From Chryseobacterium sp. FH1 (GTDB taxonomy: Bacteria > Bacteroidota > Bacteroidia > Flavobacteriales > Weeksellaceae): a DNA stretch of 64,000 nucleotides. The stretch spans positions 992,001 through 1,056,000 of the forward strand of contig NZ_JPLZ01000006.1 in NCBI RefSeq assembly GCF_000735135.1, written 5' to 3'. The notes beneath the pieces were generated by a model that ran no database searches, was not told the origin of the DNA, and worked only from the letters and a program-made list of their open reading frames with translations. Positions 1-8,784 of this stretch are shown here, in pieces; within the stretch, counting starts at the first letter, position 1; the number at the start of each line of letters is the position of its first letter. A program made the translations under genes and the position numbers.

Positions 1-936
1 TTGCGCTTTTTCAGCAGTTTCAGAGGAAAGTCCACCAATAATTTTGATTGGTAAAGATTTGACTTTTCCATCGTCGATGTATTGTTTGATTTGATTGAGA
101 GATTTTCTGAAATGATTGTAATTTTTCTCTTTTGCATAAATAAAATTTGAAATATTGAGAATAGTTGCACCAACTCCGAAGAGTGAATCGCTAGCTTTTG
201 GTGTGATGAAATGGGTAACATTGGCGTAGATTCCGTTGGCTTTCAAAACGTCGGCGGAGATTTCTGATAATTGATGTCCAACTGCATCGATGACCAAATC
301 GAATTTCTGATTTTGATTGATTTCTAAAATCTTCTCAGCTAAATTATCCTGATTGTAATTGACTATTTGATTTTCATTAAGGCCAATCTCAATTAATTGT
401 TTGATACTTTCCTGATTGCCAGCTGTGACAACAATTTTCTTATTTAAATTTCCTAAAATTAATCTCAAAACAAAATTCCCAACTCCGCCGGATGCGCCAG
501 TTATCACAACATTTTCTATTTGATTCCAATCAACGCGATTGAAAATTTGTAAAGCTGTAATTCCGATAGAAGGCAAACCAGCTGTTTCTTCAAAACTGAT
601 TGAAGTTGGTTTTTTCGCCACAATAGCTTGAGGTAAAATAATTTCTTCAGCATAAGTTCTGTTGCTTCCCATACTTCCGCAAACGAAAAAAACTTCGTCG
701 TCAATCTTCAAAAGGTTCACATTTTGTCCAGTTTCGACGATGATTCCGGAACCTTCTCTTCCAAGGATATTAGAAAATAAATATCTCTTTTCGTGTTCAT
801 TTTCCCGCATCTGATAATCGATGGGATTGAAGCCGGATGCGAGGATTTTGATTCGGACTTCCTCTGGATTTATTGGTCTTAGCGTGACGGTTTCGTCTTT
901 AAGCTGATTGTTGTCGTCTAGAATAATAGCTTTCAT
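1..936 (-). CDS. NAD(P)H:quinone oxidoreductase-like MDR family protein (3' end cut by window edge)
   Basis: The minus-strand frame opens with ATG at 936 and stays open to the left edge, giving 312 visible residues without a stop. The N-terminal half is a GroES-like fold with FNPIDY (residues 36-41) and LGREGSG (58-64). TGASGGVGNF (146-155) is the Rossmann nucleotide-binding loop of the quinone reductase branch of medium-chain dehydrogenases. The structural-zinc cysteine cluster of true alcohol dehydrogenases is absent, so a zinc-independent NADPH-dependent quinone/enone reductase is the likely role. It is divergent from an HxlR regulator 91 bp away, which fits a quinone- or electrophile-inducible pair. 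The exact substrate cannot be told from sequence. Confidence 0.85.
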   Translation of the reverse strand, partial: MKAIILDDNNQLKDETVTLRPINPEEVRIKILASGFNPIDYQMRENEHEKRYLFSNILGREGSGIIVETGQNVNLLKIDDEVFFVCGSMGSNRTYAEEIILPQAIVAKKPTSISFEETAGLPSIGITALQIFNRVDWNQIENVVITGASGGVGNFVLRLILGNLNKKIVVTAGNQESIKQLIEIGLNENQIVNYNQDNLAEKILEINQNQKFDLVIDAVGHQLSEISADVLKANGIYANVTHFITPKASDSLFGVGATILNISNFIYAKEKNYNHFRKSLNQIKQYIDDGKVKSLPIKIIGGLSSETAEKAQ

Positions 937-953
937 ATTACTTTATTTTAATA

Positions 954-1013
954 CAAAGTTATTGGTAAAAAGCTTTAAATTTGTTAGTAGTTAACCAAAG
1001 GTTACTAGTTACC
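954..1013. promoter_or_regulatory. Divergent promoters with candidate HxlR operator
   Basis: Two perfect TAnnTTTG boxes face away from each other: TAACTTTG on the minus strand (961-954), 18 bp before the reductase start, and TAAATTTG on the plus strand (976-983) for the regulator. Downstream of the plus-strand box, at 1000-1013, lies GGTTACTAGTTACC, a 14-bp dyad in which 6 of 7 pairs match. It overlaps a second short dyad, TAACCaaaGGTTA. The position suits a repressor site controlling both genes. Binding is inferred. Confidence 0.5.
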
Positions 1014-1027
1014 TTAATGAAATCGAT

Positions 1028-1399
1028 ATGAGTAAAATTGTTGTAGATAATATAGAAAGAGAAGCAACTTGCGGTGAAGAACTGATGGCGATGAGAGATT
1101 GTTTGGATATTCTGGGCGGTAAGTGGAAGCTGATGATATTGAGATATTTGACCAATCGGGAACACCAAAAGTTACATTTCAAAAAACTTCAACGCGAAAT
1201 TAATGGGATCTCTGCCAAGATGCTAAGTAAAGAATTGAAAGAATTGGAAACCAATCTTCTCATCACCAGAACTGTCGAAGATGACACGCAAATAATGGTT
1301 TTCTACGCCATTACGGAATACGGTAAAAGCGTCACGCCACTTACAGAAAATCTCGTCCAATGGGGAATCACACACAGAAAGAAGATTATTGAAGGTTAA
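1028..1399 (+). CDS. HxlR-family winged-helix transcriptional regulator
   Basis: This 123-residue protein has the HxlR (DUF24) winged-helix core: LGGKWKLMILRYL (residues 29-41), a recognition segment around GISAKMLSKELKEL, and the wing near VFYAITEYGKS. Two cysteines, C15 and C25, lie just ahead of the GGKW motif. In this family a Cys in that region (as in YodB, HypR and QorR) can sense quinones or disulfide stress. It is transcribed divergently from a quinone-reductase-like gene, the usual arrangement for such a sensor and its target. Repression with autoregulation is inferred. The family assignment is firm; the redox role is plausible only. Confidence 0.88.
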   Translation: MSKIVVDNIEREATCGEELMAMRDCLDILGGKWKLMILRYLTNREHQKLHFKKLQREINGISAKMLSKELKELETNLLITRTVEDDTQIMVFYAITEYGKSVTPLTENLVQWGITHRKKIIEG

Positions 1400-1443
1400 T
1401 GCCAATATCCATAAAAATTAATTTTAAGATTGCATTTAATTTG

Positions 1444-1451
1444 TATATTTG
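1444..1451 (+). promoter_or_regulatory. -7 box of the lemA operon promoter
   Basis: TATATTTG matches the Bacteroidota TAnnTTTG box perfectly and lies 29 bp before the lemA start. The -33 region is only T-rich, without a clear TTTG at the ideal spacing. Confidence 0.5.
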
Positions 1452-1480
1452 ATTAATTAACATTTATAAAAACATAAAAT

Positions 1481-2083
1481 ATGAGAGGTAAAGGTTGCCT
1501 GATTGTTGGTGTCGCACTTTTGGCATTGGCAGCAATAGTTTTCTTTTGGGGATCTGGAAGATACAATTCTATGGTTAAAGCGAATAATGATGTTCTTGAA
1601 AAATGGGCGAACGTAGAAACCGTGTATCAAAAACGTGCGAACTTGATTCCAAATCTTGAAAGAACAGTAAAATCTTACGCAAAATTTGAGCAGGAAACTT
1701 TGACACAAGTAGTTGAGGCAAGAGCAAAAGCAACTTCTGTTAATGTAGATCCTACAAATATGACGGAGGCGGATATGGCAAAATTCCAACAAGCACAAGG
1801 TCAACTAAGCGGAGCGCTAGGAAAATTACTAATGGTTGTAGAAAAGTATCCAGATTTGAAAGCAGATCAGCAGTACATCAACTTCCAAAGAGAATATACA
1901 GCGATTGAAAACAGCATCCGTTCAGAAACGGTTTACTACAATGGATCTGTAAAAGGTTTCAACAATCTTGTGGAGACTTTCCCTGGAAACATCGTTGCGG
2001 CTTTGTTCCCGAAATTCAAATCTAAACCAACATTCAAAGCAGCAGAAGGCGCGCAAAATGCACCTGATGTTTTCTCAGAATAA
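1481..2083 (+). CDS. lemA: LemA family protein
   Basis: The 200-residue protein has an N-terminal membrane anchor (about residues 5-24) followed by the long helical LemA domain. The family core NLIPNLERTVKSYA is visible near residues 54-67. LemA proteins are membrane-anchored with the helical bundle outside the cytoplasmic membrane, and their biochemical role is still unclear. Its stop overlaps the next start by 1 nt (TAATG), so it is translationally coupled to two TPM-domain proteins. The LemA plus TPM combination recurs across Bacteroidota and suggests a joint envelope function. Confidence 0.93.
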   Translation: MRGKGCLIVGVALLALAAIVFFWGSGRYNSMVKANNDVLEKWANVETVYQKRANLIPNLERTVKSYAKFEQETLTQVVEARAKATSVNVDPTNMTEADMAKFQQAQGQLSGALGKLLMVVEKYPDLKADQQYINFQREYTAIENSIRSETVYYNGSVKGFNNLVETFPGNIVAALFPKFKSKPTFKAAEGAQNAPDVFSE

Positions 2084-2511
2084 TGAATCATTTTCTTACA
2101 AATACAGAGATGGCTTCCCTCGTGGAAGCCATCAAATTAGCTGAAGACCACTCTTCGGGAGAGATTCGTGTGCACATAGATTCCACCGGGTTGGACAATT
2201 TTGCAAAGAAAGCTTTCCATATTTTCCAATCTCTGGAAATGCACAATACCAAAGAGAGAAACGCCGTGTTGTTCTATGTGAATTTTGAACAGCATTATCT
2301 CACGATCATTGGTGACGAAGGTATTCATAAAAAAGTGAAACAGTCTTTTTGGGACACGCTCCACGACGAGATCACAGCTGAGTTTGCTAAAGAAAATTAC
2401 CACAACGGACTGAAAGATGCCATCCTGAAAACTGGCTACGAACTGAAAAAATATTTCCCTTTCGAAGGGGAAAATATCAATGAACTACCCAATGATCTCA
2501 GCTTCTCTTAA
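2083..2511 (+). CDS. TPM-domain protein (soluble)
   Basis: This 142-residue protein is essentially a single TPM domain (TLP18.3/Psb32/MOLO-1 type). The characteristic segments HSSGEIRVHI (about residues 24-33), ERNAVLFYVNFEQHYLTIIGDEGI (given here in parts: ERNAVLFYV, HYLTIIGDEGI) and a C-terminal amphipathic helix are present. It has no signal peptide or clear membrane segment, unlike the next protein. It starts within the lemA stop codon and its 3' end overlaps the following gene by 32 bp. Members of this family have been reported as acid phosphatases in chloroplasts, but no enzymatic role is established for bacterial forms. Confidence 0.85.
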   Translation: MNHFLTNTEMASLVEAIKLAEDHSSGEIRVHIDSTGLDNFAKKAFHIFQSLEMHNTKERNAVLFYVNFEQHYLTIIGDEGIHKKVKQSFWDTLHDEITAEFAKENYHNGLKDAILKTGYELKKYFPFEGENINELPNDLSFS

Positions 2512-3292
2512 ACGATTTACTTTCGCATTCTTCCTGGTCTTTGGTTTGTTTGTCAAAGCTCAGTTGGTGCCGGAAAAACCAGCCGTGCTTTATCCTGTTT
2601 ACGATAAAGTAGGATTGTTGACGGAGTCGGAAAAAAATGCACTCAACCAAAAATTGATCAAAGTATCCGATTCCTCGTCCACCGAGATTTTAGTTATAAT
2701 TCTTCCGACAGCAGGTGGCGAAGATGTGAATTATCTCGCGACAATGTACGGTCAAAAGTGGGGAATTGGACAAAAGGGTATTGATAATGGCGTTGTATTT
2801 CTGATTGCGACGGAGGACAGAAAGTTTTCCATCCAGCCAGGTAGAGCAGTTGAGCAATATTTGACAGCTTCCGTGGCTGGTCAGATTTTGGATTATCTGG
2901 TGACACCAAGCTTCAAAAAAGGAGAATGGTACAACGGGATAGACAGAGGCACTTCTGCGATTATGGAAGCGGTTCAGGGTAAATTCAAACCGATTGTAAA
3001 GAAGCAGAAAAAAGAAGATGGAATTAATGTCGGAAGCGTTATTCTGATTGTTCTGATCATTATCATTCTTATGAGTATCATCAACAAAAACAACCGTGGA
3101 GATGATGACGACGATGATTACACGCTTTCCCGAAAAGGAAACCGACGATACCGAGGGGGATTCTTCCCGTTCCCATTCCCAGGCACTTTTGGTGGCGGTG
3201 GATTCGGAGGCGGAAGCAGTGGAGGCGGCGGTTTCGGAGGCTTTGGCGGCGGCGGAAGTTTCGGCGGCGGTGGCGCTTCTGGCGGATGGTAG
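2480..3292 (+). CDS. TPM-domain membrane protein with Gly-rich C-terminus (YgcG-like)
   Basis: Residues 1-28 form a signal peptide ending near VKAQ. A TPM domain follows (about 35-160) with YDKVGLLTESEKNALNQKL and STEILVIILP. A transmembrane helix (about 188-206, VGSVILIVLIIIILMSI) precedes an Asp-rich stretch and a C-terminal tail made almost only of Gly, Ser and Phe. The layout matches YgcG-type proteins: the TPM domain outside the membrane, the Gly-rich tail on the other side. The ATG at 2480 lies inside the preceding gene; an in-frame ATG at 2495 is also possible. It is the last gene of the lemA operon, with a terminator directly downstream. Confidence 0.9.
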   Translation: MNYPMISASLKRFTFAFFLVFGLFVKAQLVPEKPAVLYPVYDKVGLLTESEKNALNQKLIKVSDSSSTEILVIILPTAGGEDVNYLATMYGQKWGIGQKGIDNGVVFLIATEDRKFSIQPGRAVEQYLTASVAGQILDYLVTPSFKKGEWYNGIDRGTSAIMEAVQGKFKPIVKKQKKEDGINVGSVILIVLIIIILMSIINKNNRGDDDDDDYTLSRKGNRRYRGGFFPFPFPGTFGGGGFGGGSSGGGGFGGFGGGGSFGGGGASGGW

Positions 3293-3314
3293 AATAGAGA
3301 ATGAAATTATAAAT

Positions 3315-3349
3315 AATAAACCCGGATGATTGTATCTTCCGGGTTTATT
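3315..3349. terminator. Bidirectional terminator between convergent genes
   Basis: AATAAACCCGGA (3315-3326) pairs perfectly with TCCGGGTTTATT (3338-3349) around an 11-nt loop and is followed on the plus strand by a T-rich tail. It closes the lemA operon and abuts the stop codon of the convergent minus-strand gene. Confidence 0.85.
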
Positions 3350-3712
3350 TTATTTATGTTTTGCATTCCTCAACAAGTAATGATAAACATTTTGATTGCC
3401 AATTGAGATTGCATAAGCTGTTATGAATTCAAATCCATTTTTTGACATGAAATTTAGAGCATCAATCATTGAATTGAAATCGATAGGTTTTCCATCTGCA
3501 TCTTTTACAATGGTTTCTTTACCAGTTGAGAAAAATTTTGTTCGTTGCCCAAAATCAATTTCTATAGTAAGTTTTGTAGTTAATAGCTTTGATGTTCCAA
3601 CAATTCTAACATACTCTACATCAATATCTTTCAATGGAATATCATTTACTGTTTGTGCATTAACTAAATAGCCACCTAGAAGTAAACAAAAAGAAAATAA
3701 AGTTTTTTTCAT
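3350..3712 (-). CDS. Small secreted protein of unknown function
   Basis: The frame is open upstream to 3931, but the natural start is the ATG at 3712, because it begins a good signal peptide (MKKTLFSFCLLLGGYLVNAQ). The mature part is about 100 residues with two halves: a beta-rich segment (VEYVRIVGTSKLLTTKLTIEID, read in parts) and a helix-containing end (NFMSKNGFEFITAYAIS). No known domain is recognised. It lies between the lemA operon (convergent) and the KefF-like gene (divergent). Probably periplasmic. Confidence 0.65.
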   Translation of the reverse strand: MKKTLFSFCLLLGGYLVNAQTVNDIPLKDIDVEYVRIVGTSKLLTTKLTIEIDFGQRTKFFSTGKETIVKDADGKPIDFNSMIDALNFMSKNGFEFITAYAISIGNQNVYHYLLRNAKHK

Positions 3713-3903
3713 TATAATATTTATTTGTGTGCGAAAGTATACTTTTAATTTCTCAATCAAATGCGGAAATCCGTAACCGTAAAAAAAAGTTTCTGAAAGT
3801 GAAGTACATTTTTTGTATTCCAAAATAATTTTCAATTTCGTAATACATTGGAATTTGATTTGAAGCGATTTTTTAATTATATTTACGAAAACCGCATTTT
3901 CCC

Positions 3904-4428
3904 TTGAAGAAAACACTTGTTCTATTTGCACATCCTTATTTCGAACATTCTACAACCAACGTAAGATTGTTGAAATGTTATGAGGAGATGCCAAATGTGA
4001 CGTTGCGCGATTTGTACGAGGATTATCCAGATTTTCATATTCAGCCTTTTCGCGAGCGCAAGAGAATTGTGGAGTATGAAAGGATAATTTTCCATTTTCC
4101 AATCATTTGGTTTGGCTTGCCACCATTGTTGAAACTTTGGATCGATGAGGTTTTTGATATGCGTTGGATCTCCGAAGGTGGCCTTAATATCCTTTCTGGC
4201 AAAGACGCAATCATCATCACTAGCGTCGGCGGAAGCGAAAATAACTATTCCAAAGAAGGAAAATACAAGACCAGCGCAGAAGAACTTCTCACAGGGCTTC
4301 GCGTTTCGCTGGACATCAATAATATCGAACTTGTAAAAACACATATCGTTTACAATGCAGATAATCTGGACAGTAATCAATTAGATATTTCATGTAAACA
4401 ACTCTCACAAATACTCAAGGAAGTATGA
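3904..4428 (+). CDS. NAD(P)H-dependent oxidoreductase, KefF-like flavodoxin-fold ancillary protein
   Basis: This 174-residue flavodoxin-fold protein starts KKTLVLFAHPYFEHSTTN, the FMN phosphate loop of the KefF/MdaB group, and carries HFPIIWFGLPPLLKLWID (residues about 60-77) and ITSVGG, typical of that group. KefF proteins are quinone reductases that bind and activate KefC-type potassium efflux systems. The next gene encodes such a transporter and overlaps by 4 bp (ATGA), which strongly supports the pairing. The start is a TTG at 3904; no ATG fits the conserved N-terminus. A role in electrophile defence through K+ efflux is inferred. Confidence 0.85.
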   Translation: MKKTLVLFAHPYFEHSTTNVRLLKCYEEMPNVTLRDLYEDYPDFHIQPFRERKRIVEYERIIFHFPIIWFGLPPLLKLWIDEVFDMRWISEGGLNILSGKDAIIITSVGGSENNYSKEGKYKTSAEELLTGLRVSLDINNIELVKTHIVYNADNLDSNQLDISCKQLSQILKEV

Positions 4429-6278
4429 TGGAAAACTCTATTGCAATGACGATTCTAATTTTTCTGGGCGTTGCCATTATTATGGTGCCGTTGGGGAAGA
4501 AACTGGGTTTGAGTTCCGTGATCGGCTATCTACTCGGCGGTATTTTGATTGGCCCATTTTGTTTACAGCTCACAGGCAAAGACGCCGCAGACATTATGCA
4601 TGCCTCAGAGTTAGGTGTCATTATGCTCTTGTTTTTAGTCGGATTGGAGTTGGAACCACAGAAGCTATGGCAAATCAGGAAACGAATTCTAGGACTTGGG
4701 CTCAGTCAAATGTTGCTTAGTATTGTCGGGATTTTCGTTGTGTTTTACATTGCAGGATTCGGGCTACAAAAATCGTTTATCATTTCGCTTTGTTTCGCAA
4801 TGTCTTCCACAGCGATTGTTCTTCAAACGTTGAAGGAGAAGAACCTTTTCCGAACCGTTAGTGGAGAGTCTTCCTTTTCGATTTTGCTATTTCAGGATAT
4901 TGCGGTGATTCCGATTTTGGCGCTTCTGCCATTTCTCGCAAAATCCCAGAAAGCCGTTTCTCAGATAGATCACGAACGAGTTCTATTGCATTATATTCCC
5001 GAATGGTTACAACCTTTTACAGTAATTGGAGCCGTTCTAGCATTGATTTTATTAGGTCGATATATCTTCATCCCATTTCTAAGATTCGTTTCGAAGTCTG
5101 GACTAAATGAGCTCTTGACCGCCGCTTCGTTGTTCCTCGTGATTGGCGTTTCAGAATTGATGATCTCCATTGGTTTAAGTCCGGCTTTGGGTGCGTTCAT
5201 TGCAGGCGTGATGTTGGCAAACAGCGAGTTCCGGCACGAGTTGGAAAGTAATATAGATCCGTTCAAAGGTTTGCTTTTGGCGGTGTTTTTTGTGAGCGTT
5301 GGTGCGACGATCAACTTTGATATCATTGCTTCCAAACCTGTTTTTATTTTTTCTGCCGCGTTTATAGTGTTGGCTATCAAAGCTTCTGTTTTGTTCGGAA
5401 TCGGGAAATATTATAAAATGAACAACGAGCAAAGTTTTTTCCTAGCGTTTGCCTTGTCGCAAGTCGGTGAATTTGCTTTTGTTTTGATTAATTTTTCCGC
5501 CAGTTTATTTTTAATTGATTATCAGGCCAACTCAGAATTGATGGCGATTGTAGCGATTACGATGTGTATTTCGCCACTCCTTTTGATCTTCAAAGAAAAA
5601 GTTCTCGACAAACGTTTTATCAAACAAAAATCTGAGGAAAATGTTGAACTCGGCATCATCAAACAAAGAAAAATCATCATCGTTGGATTTGGCTATTTTG
5701 GAAGTACAGTTGGTAGATTGCTGAAAGCCAACGGAATCCGATCTACAGTTTTGGACAACGATCCGGATAGAGTTGCGTTGTTGCGCTCGAACGGATTCAA
5801 TGTATATTATGGCGATGCCACCAAGCCAGCACTTTTGCGTTCTGCCGGAATCGAGGATGCAGAATTGCTCGTGGTTTGTCTGGATGATCCGGAGAAAAAT
5901 AAATTGCTTGTAGATTATGCCAAAGAAAATTATCCCAATCTCAAAATCTTTGTCCGCGCCAAAAACCGTTTGGATGCCTACGAATTTCTGAATAAAAAAG
6001 TCGATAATATCTACCGGGAAACCTTGGGAACCGCTGTGGATATGGCTGTTGACATCCTTCAGGAAAACGGAATGCGGAAATACACCGCCAGAAGAATGGG
6101 GAAACGATTTATGATTATCGATAAAGCGATGACCAGACGACTCGCCAAAGAAAAAGATAAAAACCTGATCACTTTTACATTGCGCGAAACCTTGGAACGC
6201 GAAGCCGAATTGCTCGCATTGGACAGTATTTCCTTCGAAGAAAACCATTGGAGTGGAGACGAGGACGATGATAAATGA
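4425..6278 (+). CDS. KefB/KefC-type K+/H+ antiporter (CPA2) with RCK_N domain
   Basis: The 617-residue protein has about 12 membrane helices (residues about 5-385) with the CPA2 signatures GYLLGGILIGPF and LFLVGLELEP. A linker leads to a cytoplasmic RCK_N domain starting at KIIIVGFGYFGSTVGRLL (about 413-430), whose GxGxxG binds NAD(H) or glutathione ligands in Kef proteins. The C-terminal tail is charged and ends EDDDDK. It swaps K+ for H+ across the inner membrane, acidifying the cytoplasm under electrophile stress. Overlap with the flavoprotein gene upstream suggests the two form one complex. Length is normal for the family. Confidence 0.92.
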   Translation: MMENSIAMTILIFLGVAIIMVPLGKKLGLSSVIGYLLGGILIGPFCLQLTGKDAADIMHASELGVIMLLFLVGLELEPQKLWQIRKRILGLGLSQMLLSIVGIFVVFYIAGFGLQKSFIISLCFAMSSTAIVLQTLKEKNLFRTVSGESSFSILLFQDIAVIPILALLPFLAKSQKAVSQIDHERVLLHYIPEWLQPFTVIGAVLALILLGRYIFIPFLRFVSKSGLNELLTAASLFLVIGVSELMISIGLSPALGAFIAGVMLANSEFRHELESNIDPFKGLLLAVFFVSVGATINFDIIASKPVFIFSAAFIVLAIKASVLFGIGKYYKMNNEQSFFLAFALSQVGEFAFVLINFSASLFLIDYQANSELMAIVAITMCISPLLLIFKEKVLDKRFIKQKSEENVELGIIKQRKIIIVGFGYFGSTVGRLLKANGIRSTVLDNDPDRVALLRSNGFNVYYGDATKPALLRSAGIEDAELLVVCLDDPEKNKLLVDYAKENYPNLKIFVRAKNRLDAYEFLNKKVDNIYRETLGTAVDMAVDILQENGMRKYTARRMGKRFMIIDKAMTRRLAKEKDKNLITFTLRETLEREAELLALDSISFEENHWSGDEDDDK

Positions 6279-6347
6279 TGAAAGTAATTTGTGCGGCTTT
6301 TTCCGTCTTCCACTCCCTCCCGATTTTACATCGTGATCCACTCAAAC

Positions 6348-6396
6348 ATCGATTCAATACAAAAAAATAAGGAATTGAGATAAGTCGGTCTGCAGA
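6348..6396 (-). repeat. Dispersed repeat, copy A (matches 14207-14252)
   Basis: Read on the minus strand, this segment contains CCGACTTATCTCAATT followed by CTTATTTTTT and ends TTGAATCGA. The plus strand at 14207-14252 carries the same order of motifs with few differences. No gene fits the 239-bp gap (6279-6517) between the Kef gene and the peptidase gene; this repeat fills much of it. Confidence 0.6.
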
Positions 6397-6517
6397 TTCG
6401 TCATAGAACAGCATTAGTCAATAGATTGAGGTTTTGTTTAAGAATCGAATTTTCAAAAAACACCATTCGATTATTCCCGCACTTTTCATTACATTTATTC
6501 CCTAATTAATTTTATAA

Positions 6518-8656
6518 ATGAAAAAAATAAAAACTTCATTACTAATAACATTTCTTGCCGTAAATACAGGAAATATGATGATAAATGCTCAGCAGAAAAA
6601 AGCGTCTGCAACCACAGAAAAATCTATGAACAACAATCCTTTTCTTAAAAATAGTCCGTTGCAATACCAAGCTCCGGAATTTGATAAAATCAAAGACGAA
6701 CATTTCAAACCTGCTTTTGAAATCGGACTCAAAGAACAATTGGCAAACATCGATAAGATAATCAATGACAAGTCTGCACCAACATTTGAGAACACGTTTT
6801 TAGCTTTGGAAAACAGCGGACAAACTTTGGGACGCGCAACGATTATTTTTTATAATCTGACAAGTTCCAATACCAATGATGTCCTTCAAAAAATAGAGGA
6901 AGAGTACGCACCAATTTTCGCCGCACATTCGGATAAAATTTCTCTGAATGAAAAATTATACAAAAGAATGAAAGCGGTAAAAACGGATAAATTGGATGCA
7001 GAAAGCAAAAGATTGACCGAGTTTTATCTAACTAACTTCGAATTGGCCGGCGCCAATCTTTCGTCTGAGAACAAAGAAAAACTGAAACAGATCAACCAGC
7101 AATTGGCAACATTATCTACACAATTCAGCAACAAATTGTTGGAGGCCAGAAAAAATGGAGCTGTTTTGATTTCTGACGTCAAAGAATTGGATGGACTTTC
7201 CGCTGATGAAATTGCTGCGGCCGCAACAGATGCAGAACAAGCAGGACAAAAAGGAAAATATCTTTTGGCTCTACAAAATACCACACAACAACCAATGTTG
7301 CAAAACTTAAAAAACCGAGCAACAAGAGAAAAACTTTTCAAAGCTTCTTGGACCCGCGCTGAGAAAGGCGATGCCAACGACACAAGAGAAACGGTTGAGA
7401 AATTGGCAAAATTGAGATTGCAGAAAGCGCAACTCTTTGGAAAGAAAAACTTCGCAGAATGGAGCTTGCAAGATCAAATGGCAAAAACGCCGGAAGCCGC
7501 AATGGGACTTTTGGCACAGTTGGCAAAACCTGCTGTAGAAACTGCAAACCGCGAAACGAAAGAAATCCAGGAGGTGATCGATGCGCAGAAAGGAAACTTC
7601 AAAGTTGAACCTTGGGACTGGAATTTCTATTCCGAGCAAGTGAGAAAAGCGAAGTACGATTTGGACGAAAATGAGATCAAACCTTACTTCGAAGTGACCA
7701 CGGTTTTGGAAAAAGGTGTTTTCTACGCCGCTGAGAAATTCTACGGCATCACGTTCAAAGTGAGAAAAGATCTTCCAACTTACCATCCAGACGTGGTGGC
7801 GTACGAAGTTTATGACAGAAACGGAAAATCTTTAGCCTTATATTATCTGGATTTCTACACCAGAAGCAACAAAAGCGGTGGCGCGTGGATGAATAATTTT
7901 GTTCCCCAGTCGCATTTGTTAGGTCAAAAACCTGTGATCGTGAATGTCTTCAATTATCAAAAACCTGCGCCAGGAAAGCCGTCTTTGATTTCTTATGACG
8001 ATGTAGAAACAATGTTCCACGAGTTTGGTCACACCTTGCACGGTTTGTTTGCAGACCAAAAGTATGCGTCAATTTCCGGAGCCAATACACCACGGGATTT
8101 TGTGGAATTCCCTTCTCAAATCAATGAGCATTTTGCTTTGGAAGCTGAGGTTTTGAAAAACTACGCCTTGCATTATGAGACAAAACAACCGATGCCTCAA
8201 ACGTTGATTGATAAAATCAAAAAAGCGTCAAACTTCAACCAGGGTTATGCGACCACAGAATTGGTGGCGGCCGCAACTTTGGATATGAATTGGCATACGG
8301 TAACTTCTGACAGCCAGCTAATTCCAGTTTTGGATTTCGAAAAACAAGCGTTGAACAAATACGGATTGCTGGTGCCACAAGTTCCTACAAGATATCACAC
8401 GCCTTATTTTGCACACATTTGGGGCGGAGGTTATTCGGCTGGATATTATGCTTATCTGTGGTCAGAAACTTTGGATTCCGATGCTTGGGAATGGATCAAA
8501 GCAAACGGCGGATTGACCAGAGAAAATGGCGACCGTTTCAGAAAATATATTCTTTCCGTTGGAAATAGCGTAGATCTGAACAAGGCTTTCGAAGGTTTTA
8601 CGGGTCACAAAGCGGACATCAAACCGTTGCTTAGAAGCAGAGGTTTTATTAAATAA
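6518..8656 (+). CDS. dcp: M3 family zinc metallopeptidase (peptidyl-dipeptidase Dcp type)
   Basis: The 712-residue protein has a signal peptide (about residues 1-24, ending MINAQ) and then a full M3 fold. The zinc motif HEFGH is at residues 501-505, inside MFHEFGHTLHGLFA. The C-terminal substrate loop HIWGGGYSAGYYAYLW is characteristic of the Dcp/oligopeptidase A group. It hydrolyses short peptides, releasing C-terminal dipeptides in Dcp. The signal peptide suggests a periplasmic location, feeding peptide nutrition. It stands alone with its own terminator. Confidence 0.93.
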   Translation: MKKIKTSLLITFLAVNTGNMMINAQQKKASATTEKSMNNNPFLKNSPLQYQAPEFDKIKDEHFKPAFEIGLKEQLANIDKIINDKSAPTFENTFLALENSGQTLGRATIIFYNLTSSNTNDVLQKIEEEYAPIFAAHSDKISLNEKLYKRMKAVKTDKLDAESKRLTEFYLTNFELAGANLSSENKEKLKQINQQLATLSTQFSNKLLEARKNGAVLISDVKELDGLSADEIAAAATDAEQAGQKGKYLLALQNTTQQPMLQNLKNRATREKLFKASWTRAEKGDANDTRETVEKLAKLRLQKAQLFGKKNFAEWSLQDQMAKTPEAAMGLLAQLAKPAVETANRETKEIQEVIDAQKGNFKVEPWDWNFYSEQVRKAKYDLDENEIKPYFEVTTVLEKGVFYAAEKFYGITFKVRKDLPTYHPDVVAYEVYDRNGKSLALYYLDFYTRSNKSGGAWMNNFVPQSHLLGQKPVIVNVFNYQKPAPGKPSLISYDDVETMFHEFGHTLHGLFADQKYASISGANTPRDFVEFPSQINEHFALEAEVLKNYALHYETKQPMPQTLIDKIKKASNFNQGYATTELVAAATLDMNWHTVTSDSQLIPVLDFEKQALNKYGLLVPQVPTRYHTPYFAHIWGGGYSAGYYAYLWSETLDSDAWEWIKANGGLTRENGDRFRKYILSVGNSVDLNKAFEGFTGHKADIKPLLRSRGFIK

Positions 8657-8692
8657 ACTTTGTCAAAGATTTAGAACTTTTGCAAAGTATTG

Positions 8693-8724
8693 AAAAACGT
8701 TTCCAATTTTGGGAACGTTTTTTT
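8693..8724 (+). terminator. Rho-independent terminator of the M3 peptidase gene
   Basis: AAAAACGTTTCC (8693-8704) pairs with GGGAACGTTTTT (8711-8722) with one G-T wobble and a 6-nt loop, followed by more T residues. Confidence 0.85.
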
Positions 8725-8784
8725 GATTCACCTTTTTTTTAAGTAATTTAGTCTGAACAAAATAATGTCAGTTTTGATTACATT

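Noticed and set aside
3096-3329. Ala/Glu-rich frame within the Gly-rich TPM gene
   Set aside because: It is the shifted reading of the Gly-rich codons and ends in the terminator.
3713-3931. N-terminal extension of the small secreted protein
   Set aside because: The internal Met starts a perfect signal peptide, whereas the extension runs through AT-rich promoter DNA and overlaps the start of the KefF-like gene.
6278-6370. 30-codon frame starting in the Kef antiporter stop codon
   Set aside because: It runs into the dispersed repeat at 6348-6396, has no domain or promoter of its own, and looks like translated repeat DNA.
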